In this document: positions 36,560 to 45,960 of the stretch, piece by piece
Position numbering within the stretch: the stretch's first letter is position 1
How the letters are laid out: each line of letters starts with the position of its first letter
Assembly: GCA_035999765.1 (NCBI GenBank)
Contig: CP108521.1
Span: forward strand, 3,162,001 to 3,226,000
Direction of reading: 5' to 3'
DNA length: 64,000 nt
Source: Streptomyces sp. NBC_01231
GTDB lineage: Bacteria; Actinomycetota; Actinomycetes; Streptomycetales; Streptomycetaceae
Made by a program: the position numbers and the translations under genes
The notes under the pieces: model-generated
The model's input: the letters and a program-made list of their open reading frames with translations, nothing else
Told to the model about the DNA's origin: nothing
The model's database searches: none

Positions 36560-37920
36560 CCGCGACCACAGTCGACGACCACGCTGCCGGTGTCGGCGCC
36601 GGCCGGGTCTCCGTGCCCCGCGGCTACCGCTTCGAGCTGGTCAAGCTCGTGTCGCAGTGGCGGATCCGCTTGCTCGTCCTCGCCTGCTGGATCGCGCCGG
36701 GGCTCTTCGTCGCCGCGGTGAGCGAGCAGAGCACGCTCCCCACCGACACCCTCTTCGGTCGCTGGATGCACGCCACGGGGTGGGCCGGGCCGCTGGTGAT
36801 GCTCGGTTTCGCGGGTACGTGGGCGCTCCCGCTGCTGACCTCGGTGGTCGCGGGCGACGTGTTCGCCTCCGAGGACCGGCTCGGCACCTGGCGCCATCTG
36901 CTCGTGGCCGTCCGGTCGCCCCGCCGGATCTTCGCGGCGAAGGCGCTGGCCAGTCTCAGCGTCATCCTGCTGCTCGTGGCCGGGCTGGCCTGCTCCAGTG
37001 CGGTCGGCGGGGTCCTGGCGGTCGGCAACCATCCGCTGGCCGGCCTGGACGGCCACCAGTTGACACCGGGGGACGCCGCCGGGAAGGTCCTCCTCGCCTG
37101 GGTCTGCGTGCTCGCCCCGACCCTGGCCCTCGCCGCGATCGGACTCCTCGGGTCGGTCGCGCTGGGACGGTCCCCGATGGGACTGCTGCTGCCGGCGCTC
37201 GTCGCGCTCGCGATGCAGGTCGCCCAGATGCTGCCGCTGCCCGTCGCCGTACGGCTCGCCCTGCCGGGCTACGCCTTCATCGCCTGGAACGGCCTGTTCA
37301 CCAGCCCGACACAGCTCGGCCCGCTCCTCATCGGCATCGTTGTCAGCCTGGTGTGGGCGGTGCTCGCGACCACACTGGCCTACCTGCTCTTCCTGCGGCG
37401 CGACTTCACCAACCTGTCCTACGACGGCTCGGGGCGCCGCGCGCTCACCACCGGACTCCTGCCGCTGGTCGTGCTGCTCGCCCTCACGGTCACGGTCGTC
37501 GCCGTGGCGACCCCGTCCGTGGGTTCCGGGATCCGGCAGGACAAGGTGCAGCGGTCCCTGGCCACGGCGTTCGCCCACCTCTACCGCTTGCAGACCGAGC
37601 AGTTGAACCGCCCGGACGTCACCGAGGCGCGGCTGCGGGCCACGGCGGCGTGCAACAAGAGCGCCGGCCACGTCACCGCCGAGGGGCCGGGCAACGACTG
37701 GCGCTGCGTCGTCTCCTGGCATCTCCCCGGCGTCGAGGCCGTCGGTACGGCCGTCTACCAGCTCGACGTCACCTCCGACGGGCGGTTCGTCGCCGACGGC
37801 GACGGACCGAAGGAAGTCAACGGCTACTTCCTGGTGCGGACCCCGACCGGGGACGCGCCGAACCCGCTCTGGCAGTTCGACGGCAACGTCGACCTGCTGT
37901 CCACCGCCCCGAAGGGATAA
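36556..37920 (+). CDS. ABC transporter permease with extracytoplasmic tail
   Basis: A 454-residue permease. Six transmembrane segments are visible (for example LLVLACWIAPGLFVAAV, LVMLGFAGTWALPLLTSVVAGDVF, ALASLSVILLLVAGLAC, LPLVVLLALTVTVVAV). After the last helix an unusual roughly 120-residue tail follows (from SVGSGIRQDKVQRSL), with a Cys pair (AACNKS, WRCVVSW) suggesting an exported domain with a disulfide. It is coupled to the ATPase gene and lies 4 bp before the phosphoesterase gene. Confidence 0.88.
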   Translation: MTATTVDDHAAGVGAGRVSVPRGYRFELVKLVSQWRIRLLVLACWIAPGLFVAAVSEQSTLPTDTLFGRWMHATGWAGPLVMLGFAGTWALPLLTSVVAGDVFASEDRLGTWRHLLVAVRSPRRIFAAKALASLSVILLLVAGLACSSAVGGVLAVGNHPLAGLDGHQLTPGDAAGKVLLAWVCVLAPTLALAAIGLLGSVALGRSPMGLLLPALVALAMQVAQMLPLPVAVRLALPGYAFIAWNGLFTSPTQLGPLLIGIVVSLVWAVLATTLAYLLFLRRDFTNLSYDGSGRRALTTGLLPLVVLLALTVTVVAVATPSVGSGIRQDKVQRSLATAFAHLYRLQTEQLNRPDVTEARLRATAACNKSAGHVTAEGPGNDWRCVVSWHLPGVEAVGTAVYQLDVTSDGRFVADGDGPKEVNGYFLVRTPTGDAPNPLWQFDGNVDLLSTAPKG

Positions 37921-37924
37921 CCCC

Positions 37925-40681
37925 ATGCAGGTAAGACGCCGCCGCAGGCGCGTCGAGGAGAAACGTTCCGGCTTTCTCGGCAGACGCCTCGGCCGCCGTA
38001 CACCCCTGCTGACGGCCGGCACCACCGCCGTCGCCCTCCTCGCCGCCGGCACCGCTTTCGCCCAGACCCACCAGTTCGGCACCGACCAGGTCGGCCAGGT
38101 CACCGACCAGGGCCAGGTCATCTCCAGCGACCAGTACATCGCCCCGTACGGCGACCGCCTCGTCATCAACAACGGCAAGATCATGTCGTCCTCGGTCAGC
38201 CCGGACGGCACCCACCTCGCGGCCTCGGTCACGGACGGCGGGAGTGCGCTGTCCATCGTGGACCTGAAGACCTGGAAGGTGCAGCAACTCGTCGGCAGCT
38301 CCGCGTCGTCGACCCCGCGCATCAGCGGCAACGACGTGGGCCAGGAAGGCCCCACGTACTCCCCCGACGGTTCGCAGCTGTGGCTGGGCCAGACCGACGG
38401 CTACACCAGGTTCACGGTGAACCCGGACGGCAGCGTCGCGAACCCGACGTCCGTCAAGATCCCGGCGGACGGGGCCAAGCACGCTCTGGTGGGTGAGGCC
38501 GTGTTCTCGCCCGACGGCTCCACCGTGTACTCCGCCGTCAACGGCCAGAACCGCGTGGTCGCCCTCGACGCGGCGACCGGTGCCATCGAGCAGAGCTGGG
38601 CCGTGGGCAACGCCCCGCGTGACATGGTCAAGGTCGGCGACAGGCTCTACGTCAGCAACGAGGGCGGGCGTCCCGCGAAGGCCGGCGACACCACCATCAA
38701 CTCGTACGGCACCCAGGTGCCGGCCGACCCGAAGACGGCGGCCACCACCACGGGCACCGTCAGTGTCATCGACCTGGCGAAACCGTCCGCCGCCGTCGGC
38801 AGCATCAACGTCGGTCTGCACCCGACCGCGCTGTACGCCAAGAAGGGCGCGCTGTTCGTCACCAACACGGCCACCAACGACGTGTCGGTCATCAACACCG
38901 CGAGCGACAAGGTCGTCCAGACCATCGCCACCCAGCCGTGGCCGGAGGCGTCGGTAGGCTACGAGCCCGACGCGGTGACGCTCACCGACGACGGTCACCT
39001 GCTGGTGACGTTGGGCCGCGCCAACGCGGTCGCCGTCTACCGGTACACGAGCCCGCAGATGCCGGTCAGCTACGTCGGCCTGCTCCCGACGGACTACTTC
39101 CCCGCGGAGATCGCCACCGTCGGCAACCAGGTGGTTGTCTCCAACACCCGTGGCATCGACGCCCGCCGCCCCACCACCAGCGCCGGGCACGCCACCCACG
39201 ACACCACGTCGAGCCTGCAGCGGTTCACGCTGCCGAGCGACACCGTCATCAGGTCCCAGACGGCCAAGGTCTTCCAACAGAACGGCTGGACCGCCGGCTC
39301 GGTGACCCGGGCCAAGGGCACGAGTCACGCGCAGCCGGTGCCGGTCCCGCAGCGGCTCGGCGATCCGTCGACGATCAAGCACGTCTTCCTGATCGTCAAG
39401 GAGAACCGGACCTACGACCAGCTCTTCGGTGACGTCCCGCAGGGCAACGGCGACCCGTCGCTGGCCGAGTTCGGCGAGAACGTGACGCCGAACCAGCACG
39501 CGCTGGCCGAACAGTTCGGTCTGTACGACAACACCTACGACATCGGCACGAACTCCGCCGAGGGCCACAACTGGCTGATGCAGGCCGACGACCCGGAGTA
39601 CACCGAGTCCTCGGCCGGTGAGTACCAGCGCAGTTACGACACCGAGGACGACGCTCTCGGCCACCAGCGGAGCGGCTTCCTGTGGACCGGCGCGCAGGCG
39701 GCCGGGAAGTCCGTGCGGGACTTCGGTGAGTTCCAGCAGTTCCTGACGAAGCCGGCGGACGCGAGCTGGCAGAACCTGTACTGCGACGCCAAGAACATGG
39801 CGGCGACCGGGCAGGACACCGCCTACCCGCTGAACTCGTCCTCGCCGATCCCGTCGCTCAACAGCGTGTCGATGCCCGGCTCCCCGAAGTTCGACACCAG
39901 CGTCCCGGACGTCTACCGGGAGCAGATCTGGAAGCAGGACTTCGAGAAGAACGGGCCGGCGAACCTGAACATGTTCTGGCTGTCCAGCGACCACACCGGC
40001 GGCCCGGCGAACGCGCCGGCCCAGGTCGCGGACAACGACCTCGCGACCGGCAAGATCGTCGACGAGATCTCACACAGCAAGTACTGGAAGGACTCGGCGA
40101 TCTTCGTGGTCGAGGACGACTCCCAGGCCGGCCTCGACCACGTCGACGGCCACCGTGCCCCGATCCAGATCATCAGCCCCTGGGCCCAGCACGGCGCCGT
40201 CGACAACCACTACTACTCGCAGATCACGATGATCCGGACCATCGAGCAGATCCTCGGGATCCACCCGATGAACCAGAAGGACAGCGCGGCCAGCCCGATG
40301 CGTGGGGCGTTCACCCCGCACCCGGTCTACACGCCGTTCAAGGCGCTGCCCAACCGGACCTCGCTGACCGATGGCCTGAAGACCCCGCCCGCCTGCGGCG
40401 TGGACACCCCGGCCCCGCAGGACCCGAGTGCGGCCGCCGTGCCGTCGGTGAAGGTGCCGACGGACAAGCAGGCACTCGCGGCACAGTGGGAGACCTGGAA
40501 GTCGAAGCAGCGGCTGACCGGGCCCAGTGCGGTGCCCGACTACGCCAACCCCGCGCAGATGAACCACTTCACCTGGTACCAGACCCACGACTGGAAGAAG
40601 CCGTACCCGGGCGAGGACAAGATCTTCGCGCCGAAGGACGTGCCCGGCGCGTACCTCCCGTCGTCGGAGTCCGACGGCTGA
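37925..40681 (+). CDS. Secreted YncE-like beta-propeller fused to a phosphoesterase
   Basis: A 918-residue secreted protein. After a basic N-terminus and hydrophobic core, cleavage is likely at AFA-QT (about 42). Residues about 80-440 are a YncE-like beta-propeller (SPDGTHLAASV, FSPDGSTVYSAV, LFVTNTATNDVSVINTASDKVV). Residues about 475-820 are a phosphoesterase of the acid-phosphatase/phospholipase C type (HVFLIVKENRTYDQLFGDVP, EGHNWLMQADDPEY, FVVEDDSQAGLDHVDGHRAP, SQITMIRTIEQILG). The ATG at 37925 has AAGGG overlapping the permease stop. Linked with an ABC transporter, it may process an exported phosphorylated substrate. Confidence 0.88.
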   Translation: MQVRRRRRRVEEKRSGFLGRRLGRRTPLLTAGTTAVALLAAGTAFAQTHQFGTDQVGQVTDQGQVISSDQYIAPYGDRLVINNGKIMSSSVSPDGTHLAASVTDGGSALSIVDLKTWKVQQLVGSSASSTPRISGNDVGQEGPTYSPDGSQLWLGQTDGYTRFTVNPDGSVANPTSVKIPADGAKHALVGEAVFSPDGSTVYSAVNGQNRVVALDAATGAIEQSWAVGNAPRDMVKVGDRLYVSNEGGRPAKAGDTTINSYGTQVPADPKTAATTTGTVSVIDLAKPSAAVGSINVGLHPTALYAKKGALFVTNTATNDVSVINTASDKVVQTIATQPWPEASVGYEPDAVTLTDDGHLLVTLGRANAVAVYRYTSPQMPVSYVGLLPTDYFPAEIATVGNQVVVSNTRGIDARRPTTSAGHATHDTTSSLQRFTLPSDTVIRSQTAKVFQQNGWTAGSVTRAKGTSHAQPVPVPQRLGDPSTIKHVFLIVKENRTYDQLFGDVPQGNGDPSLAEFGENVTPNQHALAEQFGLYDNTYDIGTNSAEGHNWLMQADDPEYTESSAGEYQRSYDTEDDALGHQRSGFLWTGAQAAGKSVRDFGEFQQFLTKPADASWQNLYCDAKNMAATGQDTAYPLNSSSPIPSLNSVSMPGSPKFDTSVPDVYREQIWKQDFEKNGPANLNMFWLSSDHTGGPANAPAQVADNDLATGKIVDEISHSKYWKDSAIFVVEDDSQAGLDHVDGHRAPIQIISPWAQHGAVDNHYYSQITMIRTIEQILGIHPMNQKDSAASPMRGAFTPHPVYTPFKALPNRTSLTDGLKTPPACGVDTPAPQDPSAAAVPSVKVPTDKQALAAQWETWKSKQRLTGPSAVPDYANPAQMNHFTWYQTHDWKKPYPGEDKIFAPKDVPGAYLPSSESDG

Positions 40682-40695
40682 CGCGGACTGATCAC

Positions 40696-40742
40696 CACAA
40701 GGGCCTCTGACCTGCGTCACCGCAGGCCAGGGGCCCCTTGTG
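40696..40742 (+). terminator. Terminator of the ABC/phosphoesterase operon
   Basis: CACAAGGGCCTCTGACCTGCG (40696-40716) pairs with 40721-40742 around a TCAC loop, with one bulge; it begins 15 bp after the stop. Confidence 0.8.
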
Positions 40743-40982
40743 CTGACGGGCTTCCGCAGCCTGTCGGGCGCTTCCGGCTTCAGCACATGGCGCGAGGGTC
40801 ACCCGTTCAGGTTATGGTCACTGTCCGTATACATTCAGTTACTCTGTGCTAATAGTGCGGCTGTGGTGGGCCGTGGGTGGTCACGTTCCCCGGGGATCCT
40901 GCCGAGGGCCTCTGAACACCCGGTGCCCCGAGCGAAAGCCGCTTGGACTGCACGGCGAGTGCGAGGCAGAGATGGGAATCAC
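40743..40982 (+). promoter_or_regulatory. Promoter region of the SdrD-B-like gene
   Basis: An AT-richer island (40808-40856) contains TGCTAATAG, an extended -10-like element, at 40847-40855; no good -35 is seen. No gene is visible in this gap. Confidence 0.3.
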
Positions 40983-43172
40983 GTGATCAGACGAACAGCC
41001 TGGCGGGCGATGCTGGTGCTGAGTTGTACCAGCGCCCTGCTGGCGCCCATGGCGCCGGCCTCCGCCCAGACCGGCGAGGGCAAGCTGACGGTCAATGTGT
41101 TCAGGGAGTTCGCCGCGAAGGGCACTCTCGACCCGCAGATCCAGACCGCCTTGGCCGGCGCGACCATTCGCGTCACCAGCGACCATTCGGGCGAGACCCG
41201 GACCTACCCGGTCGGCCCCAACGGAACTATCACCATCGACTTCGACACCTGGAAGAAGTCCAAGGGGAAGTACAAGGTCGAGCTGATCGACTGGCCGAAC
41301 AAGTACGACCCGGCCACCGGTACCGGTTTCCTCCGTCCGGCGTTCGCCGGCACGGGGCTGTCCTCCTACCTCAACTTCGTCGACCTGGAGGACGAGCAGG
41401 ACGTCACGCTCAACCTGGCCGTGTGGAATCCCGACGACTACTGCCAGGACAACCCCACTCTGGCCACGGCCTGCCAGCAGGCGGCGACCAAGCCGGGCCA
41501 GAAGACGCTGGTCACCTTCCCGTACAACTCCCGCGGGGACACCCAGGGCAACACCACGAACCCGAAGCCGATCGCCTCGGTCCAGCAAACCGGCGCTCTC
41601 TACGGGCTGGCCTACCGCAAGAAGGACAAGCGGCTCTTCTCCGGCGCCTACGCCAAGCGTCACACCGAGTACGGCCCCGGCGGCCAGGGCGCGATCTACG
41701 TGACCGACCCGGCCACCGGCGGCGCCAGCCTGTTCGCCACGGTGCCGAACGCCGGAACCACCCCGCACAACCAGGGCAACCGGGTCGACGCCCCGTTCGC
41801 CAACCAGCCCGGCAAGGAGTCCCTCGGCGACATCGAGATCTCCTCGGACGGCTCGGAGCTGTACGTCGTCAACATGAACGACGGCAAGCTCTACACGTAC
41901 GACGCGACGCAGCCCACCGCCGGCGCGCCCAAGCGCACACCGGTCCAGATCCCGGACTCCGCCTGCACGCCTCCCGGCGACTGGCGGCCGATGGGCCTGG
42001 GGGTGCGCGACGGTGTGGTGTACGCGGGCGGCGTCTGCTCCGCCGAGAGTACGCAGGATCCCACCAAGCTGCGGGCGGTGGTCTGGACGTACGACCCCGC
42101 CACCGGCACGTTCGGCGCCGCACCCATCGTCGACGAACCGCTGAACTTCCCCCGCGACCCGGCCTCCGACCCGAATCCCGGCAACTGGAAGCCGTGGACT
42201 CAGGACAACCTGGCCAACTTCCCCATGGGCAACGTGGCCTACCCGCAGCCGATGCTCAGCGACATCGAGATCGAGCGCGACGGCGGCCTGGTCCTGGGCT
42301 TCCGCGACCGGTTCGGCGACCAGTCAGGGCTGGTGATCCCCAACGCCAACCCCAACGGACCCGTCGAGTCCACCGTCACCGGCGGCGACATCAACAGGGT
42401 CTGCCGCAAGTCCGACGGCACCTACCACTGGGAGGGCAGCGCCGACTGCCCCCGCCCCGGCGGCGGCAACGAGTGGTTCACCGGCGACACCTACTACACC
42501 GGGACCAGCCACCGGGAGACCGCGCAGGGCGCGCTCGCACTCCCGTTGCAGCAGACCACGATCGCCAGCACCACCCTTGACCCGTACCGCGTCATCAACT
42601 CCGGCGGGATCGGGTGGTTCGACCGGACGACGGGCCGACGTGACGCGACCCAGGACGGGTTCGGCGTCGTCTACGACACCGACGGCGGCTTCGGCAAGGC
42701 CCATGGTCTGGGCGATCTGGAACTGCTGTGTGACGAACCGCCGGTGCAGATCGGCAACCGGGTCTGGCTCGACGACGGCGGCGGCACCCAGAACGCCAGG
42801 AACGACGAAACCTTCGGCATCAAGGGCGTGACCGTCACCCTCAAGGATTCGGCCGGACAGGTCATCGCGAGCAAGAAGACCGACGCCAAGGGCGAGTACT
42901 ACTTCGACCACCGCGACGGGCTCCTGCCGAACACCGACTACACCGTGGAGTTCGACAAGACCACCGCTGACACCAGCACTCTGCCGCCGTACGCCTCCAA
43001 CGTCGCCAACCTCAAGTGGACGCCCACCACGGGCACCGACCCGGCGACCAACTCCGACGCCGTGCCGACCGGCGGCAACCAAACGGCCCCGACCGCCGTG
43101 GCGCATGTGACGACCGGTCCGCCCGGCTCGGTCAACCACGACCTCGACGCCGGGATGTGGGCAGGCACCTGA
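40983..43172 (+). CDS. Secreted beta-propeller-like protein with C-terminal SdrD-B-like domain
   Basis: A 729-residue secreted protein. Signal peptide MIRRTAWRAMLVLSCTSALLAPMAPASA cleaved before QTGEG. The first 120 residues look like a Cna-B/transthyretin-like domain (KLTVNVFREF..., YKVELIDWP). The centre (about 190-560) is beta-propeller-like (GALYGLAYRKKDKRLFSGAYAKRH, LGDIEISSDGSELYVVNMNDGKLYTYD). The end (about 575-725) is an SdrD B-like domain (IGNRVWLDDGGGTQNARNDE..GIKGVTVTLKDSAG). There is no LPXTG or C-terminal anchor. GTG 40983 is preceded by GATGGGA. Role unknown; probably adhesive or structural. Confidence 0.83.
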   Translation: MIRRTAWRAMLVLSCTSALLAPMAPASAQTGEGKLTVNVFREFAAKGTLDPQIQTALAGATIRVTSDHSGETRTYPVGPNGTITIDFDTWKKSKGKYKVELIDWPNKYDPATGTGFLRPAFAGTGLSSYLNFVDLEDEQDVTLNLAVWNPDDYCQDNPTLATACQQAATKPGQKTLVTFPYNSRGDTQGNTTNPKPIASVQQTGALYGLAYRKKDKRLFSGAYAKRHTEYGPGGQGAIYVTDPATGGASLFATVPNAGTTPHNQGNRVDAPFANQPGKESLGDIEISSDGSELYVVNMNDGKLYTYDATQPTAGAPKRTPVQIPDSACTPPGDWRPMGLGVRDGVVYAGGVCSAESTQDPTKLRAVVWTYDPATGTFGAAPIVDEPLNFPRDPASDPNPGNWKPWTQDNLANFPMGNVAYPQPMLSDIEIERDGGLVLGFRDRFGDQSGLVIPNANPNGPVESTVTGGDINRVCRKSDGTYHWEGSADCPRPGGGNEWFTGDTYYTGTSHRETAQGALALPLQQTTIASTTLDPYRVINSGGIGWFDRTTGRRDATQDGFGVVYDTDGGFGKAHGLGDLELLCDEPPVQIGNRVWLDDGGGTQNARNDETFGIKGVTVTLKDSAGQVIASKKTDAKGEYYFDHRDGLLPNTDYTVEFDKTTADTSTLPPYASNVANLKWTPTTGTDPATNSDAVPTGGNQTAPTAVAHVTTGPPGSVNHDLDAGMWAGT

Positions 43173-43194
43173 CAGCCCGCACGACCCCGCAGAA

Positions 43195-43236
43195 CCGAGG
43201 GGCCAGGCCACCTTACGGAGCGGCCTGGCCCCTCGG
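43195..43236. terminator. Bidirectional terminator
   Basis: CCGAGGGGCCAGGCC (43195-43209) pairs perfectly with 43222-43236 (15 bp, 12-nt loop) between convergent stops. Confidence 0.85.
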
Positions 43237-43258
43237 CCTGTCTCCGACCTGGGCACGC

Positions 43259-44530
43259 TCAGGACAACAGGGATGCGCCGAGCGGACGCTCGGCCGAGAA
43301 GCCCGGCAACACCAAGAAGGTGCCCGACGCGGTGGCCGTGGCGAAGGAGGACAGGTCGTCGCCGTCGTCCAGGCGCTGTTGCGTCGCCACGAAGGTGCGC
43401 AGCTCGCGCTGGAAGCAGATGAACAGCAGCCCGCGATCGTCCGGTCCGTTGACGTAGCTGTAGCCGCGCCGCAGCATCAGTCCACTGCCCGTGCCGCCCG
43501 GGTGGGCGCGGCGTGCGTGAGCCATGGCCGGGACCAGATACCGGCCCTGAGCGGACTTCGCGCCCAGATCCACGGGCGCGTCCGGGGCGCCACCGCTCAG
43601 CGGCGCACCGTCCTCGCGACGCCGGCCGATCGCCCGTTCCTGCGCCTCGAGGTCCTGGGCGAGGAAGCGTGCCACATCCATCCGCAGGCGTCGCACCACC
43701 GCGACCGTGCCGCCCCGCACCCGGGCCGGGGCCGGCAGCCACACCTCCCGGCTCAACTCCCGTTCGGTGCGCGGTACGACGATGCCGTCCAGGAACCCCA
43801 GCAGATTGCGCACCGGCACCCGCTGTCCGGGGTGTGCGGTCGGCGCAGGGGGCCGGAAACCGTGCTGCGTCCAGCGTGCCACCGCCGAGTGCTCCTGGAG
43901 CCAGGCTCTCAGGGCGCCGTCGGCCAGCGTCACCACCTGCGGGTCGGACGCGCAGACCTGGACCATCAGGTCGCCGCCCTGGACCGCGTCCGGCATGTCC
44001 TCCCGGGCGAAACCGGGGAGCTCGCGGGCCCCGGGCAGGTCGCCGTCCACGGCGGCGACGACGTGCGGGCCCACCCCCACGGTGACCGTCAGATCCCCTG
44101 GCGGGAGTCCGCCGAGGGCCGCGTCGCCGCCCTGTGCGCCGAGCGTGAGGACACGGGTGCCCAACTCGGCTACGAGTCTCCCGCTCCGGCGCACGAAGTC
44201 GCTGCCCGGTACGTCCGCACGTCCGGCCCCGGGCAGGTCGTAGACCGACAGGGCCACATGCTGCTGGGGCTGCGCCGGACGGTCCACCCCGGCCTGGCGA
44301 TCGCCCAGGGCGGACACGGTCACCATCCCCGCGGCGGAGGACGACCCGGTCTTCGAGGCTCCTTCGGGGGGCCCACCGTCCGGCGGAGCGGTCGGCCATC
44401 CCCGTGCGCCGACCGCGTATCCGGCGCTTCCGGCAGCCACCGTGGCGGCCGTGCCCCTCACCAACGCCTGGCGCCGCGACAGCCGCTCCTGCGCACCTGA
44501 TTCACCCAACTGAGCACTGTCAGTAGTCAT
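43259..44530 (-). CDS. Tat-exported Dyp-type haem peroxidase (deferrochelatase-like)
   Basis: A 423-residue protein with a twin-arginine signal (SRRQALVRGTAATVAAGSAG, about 19-38). Dyp hallmarks: NLLGFLDGIVVPR (GxxDG, catalytic Asp, near 245) and the proximal haem His in MAHARRAHPGG (near 350), followed by RGYSYVNG and GLLFICFQREL. These fit the EfeB-like class of Dyp peroxidases, which oxidise phenolics or have been linked to haem iron. No efeU or efeO neighbour is seen, so an iron role is unproven. It is divergent by 53 bp from the beta-helix lipoprotein gene. Confidence 0.9.
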   Translation of the reverse strand: MTTDSAQLGESGAQERLSRRQALVRGTAATVAAGSAGYAVGARGWPTAPPDGGPPEGASKTGSSSAAGMVTVSALGDRQAGVDRPAQPQQHVALSVYDLPGAGRADVPGSDFVRRSGRLVAELGTRVLTLGAQGGDAALGGLPPGDLTVTVGVGPHVVAAVDGDLPGARELPGFAREDMPDAVQGGDLMVQVCASDPQVVTLADGALRAWLQEHSAVARWTQHGFRPPAPTAHPGQRVPVRNLLGFLDGIVVPRTERELSREVWLPAPARVRGGTVAVVRRLRMDVARFLAQDLEAQERAIGRRREDGAPLSGGAPDAPVDLGAKSAQGRYLVPAMAHARRAHPGGTGSGLMLRRGYSYVNGPDDRGLLFICFQRELRTFVATQQRLDDGDDLSSFATATASGTFLVLPGFSAERPLGASLLS

Positions 44531-44537
44531 CCAGGCA

Positions 44538-44550
44538 CTTTAAGCTAAAG
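44538..44550. promoter_or_regulatory. Dyad in a 53-bp divergent promoter
   Basis: CTTTAAGCTAAAG, arms CTTTA/TAAAG, is the only AT-rich patch between the Dyp and beta-helix genes. It could be a shared -10 region or a regulator site for both. Confidence 0.35.
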
Positions 44551-44583
44551 TCCGCTGCCCTCACGGATCGGAAGAAACCCCAC

Positions 44584-45960
44584 ATGACGCCGCTCATCGC
44601 CCGCCGGACACCTCGCCGTTGGCGCGCTGCGACGCTTGGCGGTGTGCTGGCCGCCGCGCTCCTGTGCGGCGGCTGCTCGGGCCCGTCCACCACCGACAGC
44701 CATGGCCCGGCCGGTCCGGCCCGGCCCGCCACCATCCGGGTGCCGGCCCAGGCGGCGACGATCAACGCCGCGCTCGCCCGGGCCCGCCCCGGCGACCTGG
44801 TGCTCGTCTCGCCCGGCGTGTACCACGAGAGCGTCCAGGTGCGCACCGACCGTGTGGTGCTCCGGGGCACCGACCGCAACCGCGTCATCATCGACGGCCA
44901 GGTCCGACGCTCCAACGGCATCGTGGTCACCGCCGCGGGCGTCTCCGTGGAGAATCTGACCGTCCGCAACCACCTCCTCAACGGGGTCCTGGTCACCGGC
45001 ATGAGCGACGCCGCCGGCGGACTCGCCCGCGGCAGCGACGGCTACCAGCACCTGGACCCCGCCCGGTTCCCTCCCCTCGACGGCTTCCGCGTCCGCTACG
45101 TCACCGCCCACGCCAACGGCCTGTACGGCATCTACGCGTTCAACGCCCGGCACGGCGTGCTGGACCACAACTACGCGTCCGGCAGCGCCGATTCCGGCCT
45201 CTACGTCGGCCAGTGCAAGCCCTGCCACGTCCTCGTCCAGGACAACATCGCCGAACGCAACGCCATCGGCTACGAGGGCACCAACGCCAGCGGCCCGATC
45301 TGGGTGCTGCGCAACCGCTTCGCCCGCAACCGGGTCGGCATGACCATCGACACCGACTACCAGGAGGCCTACGTACCGCAGACGGGCGGCGTGGTCGCCG
45401 GGAACCTGGTCTCCGACAACAACGCGCCCGACACGCCCGAACAGGCCGACGGGGGCTTCGGCATCGGGATCGGCATCGCAGGCGGGCAGCACAACACGCT
45501 CCTGCGCAACCGCGTCAGCGGAAACTCACGCGTGGGCATCGTGCTCGCCTCCCATGAGGACGTCCCCCCTCTGGGCAACCGGCTGGAGGACAACACCCTG
45601 TCCGCGAACGCGGTCGACATCACCTACCAGGCCTCCGCCCGAGCCCCGGGCCAGGGCAACTGCCTGCGCGGCAACACCCTGCACCGCACCCTTCCGACAG
45701 ACCTGTCGCGCACCGCGCCCTGCCCTCGGGGAAACAGCAGGACCTCCACCGCGCCACATACGCGCACCGCTCCACCACCGGTCGGGATCCCCTTCGTCGA
45801 CGTGCCCGCGCCCCCGGACCAGCCGCAACTCCCGCACGCGCGATCCGCCCCCGCCACCCCGGCGCTCCACCTGCCCGGCGACGTACACCCCGACCACGTC
45901 CCCCTCCCCGCCCCGGACCTGCTCGCCACCCGCCCCCGCCAAGAGACGACCGCGCGATGA
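44584..45960 (+). CDS. Right-handed parallel beta-helix lipoprotein
   Basis: A 458-residue exported protein. N-terminal LGGVLAAALLCGGC gives a probable, slightly atypical lipobox. Residues about 50-370 are PbH1/NosD-like beta-helix repeats (GIVVTAAGVSVENLTVRNHLLNGVLVTG, YGIYAFNARHGVLDHNYASGSADSGLYVGQC, GNRLEDNTLSANAVDI). A CKPC motif follows GLYVGQ. The C-terminal 90 residues are Pro-rich and disordered. Such proteins bind or cleave polysaccharides, or act in NosD-like copper roles. The ATG overlap with the next gene (45957) indicates coupling. Confidence 0.83.
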   Translation: MTPLIARRTPRRWRAATLGGVLAAALLCGGCSGPSTTDSHGPAGPARPATIRVPAQAATINAALARARPGDLVLVSPGVYHESVQVRTDRVVLRGTDRNRVIIDGQVRRSNGIVVTAAGVSVENLTVRNHLLNGVLVTGMSDAAGGLARGSDGYQHLDPARFPPLDGFRVRYVTAHANGLYGIYAFNARHGVLDHNYASGSADSGLYVGQCKPCHVLVQDNIAERNAIGYEGTNASGPIWVLRNRFARNRVGMTIDTDYQEAYVPQTGGVVAGNLVSDNNAPDTPEQADGGFGIGIGIAGGQHNTLLRNRVSGNSRVGIVLASHEDVPPLGNRLEDNTLSANAVDITYQASARAPGQGNCLRGNTLHRTLPTDLSRTAPCPRGNSRTSTAPHTRTAPPPVGIPFVDVPAPPDQPQLPHARSAPATPALHLPGDVHPDHVPLPAPDLLATRPRQETTAR

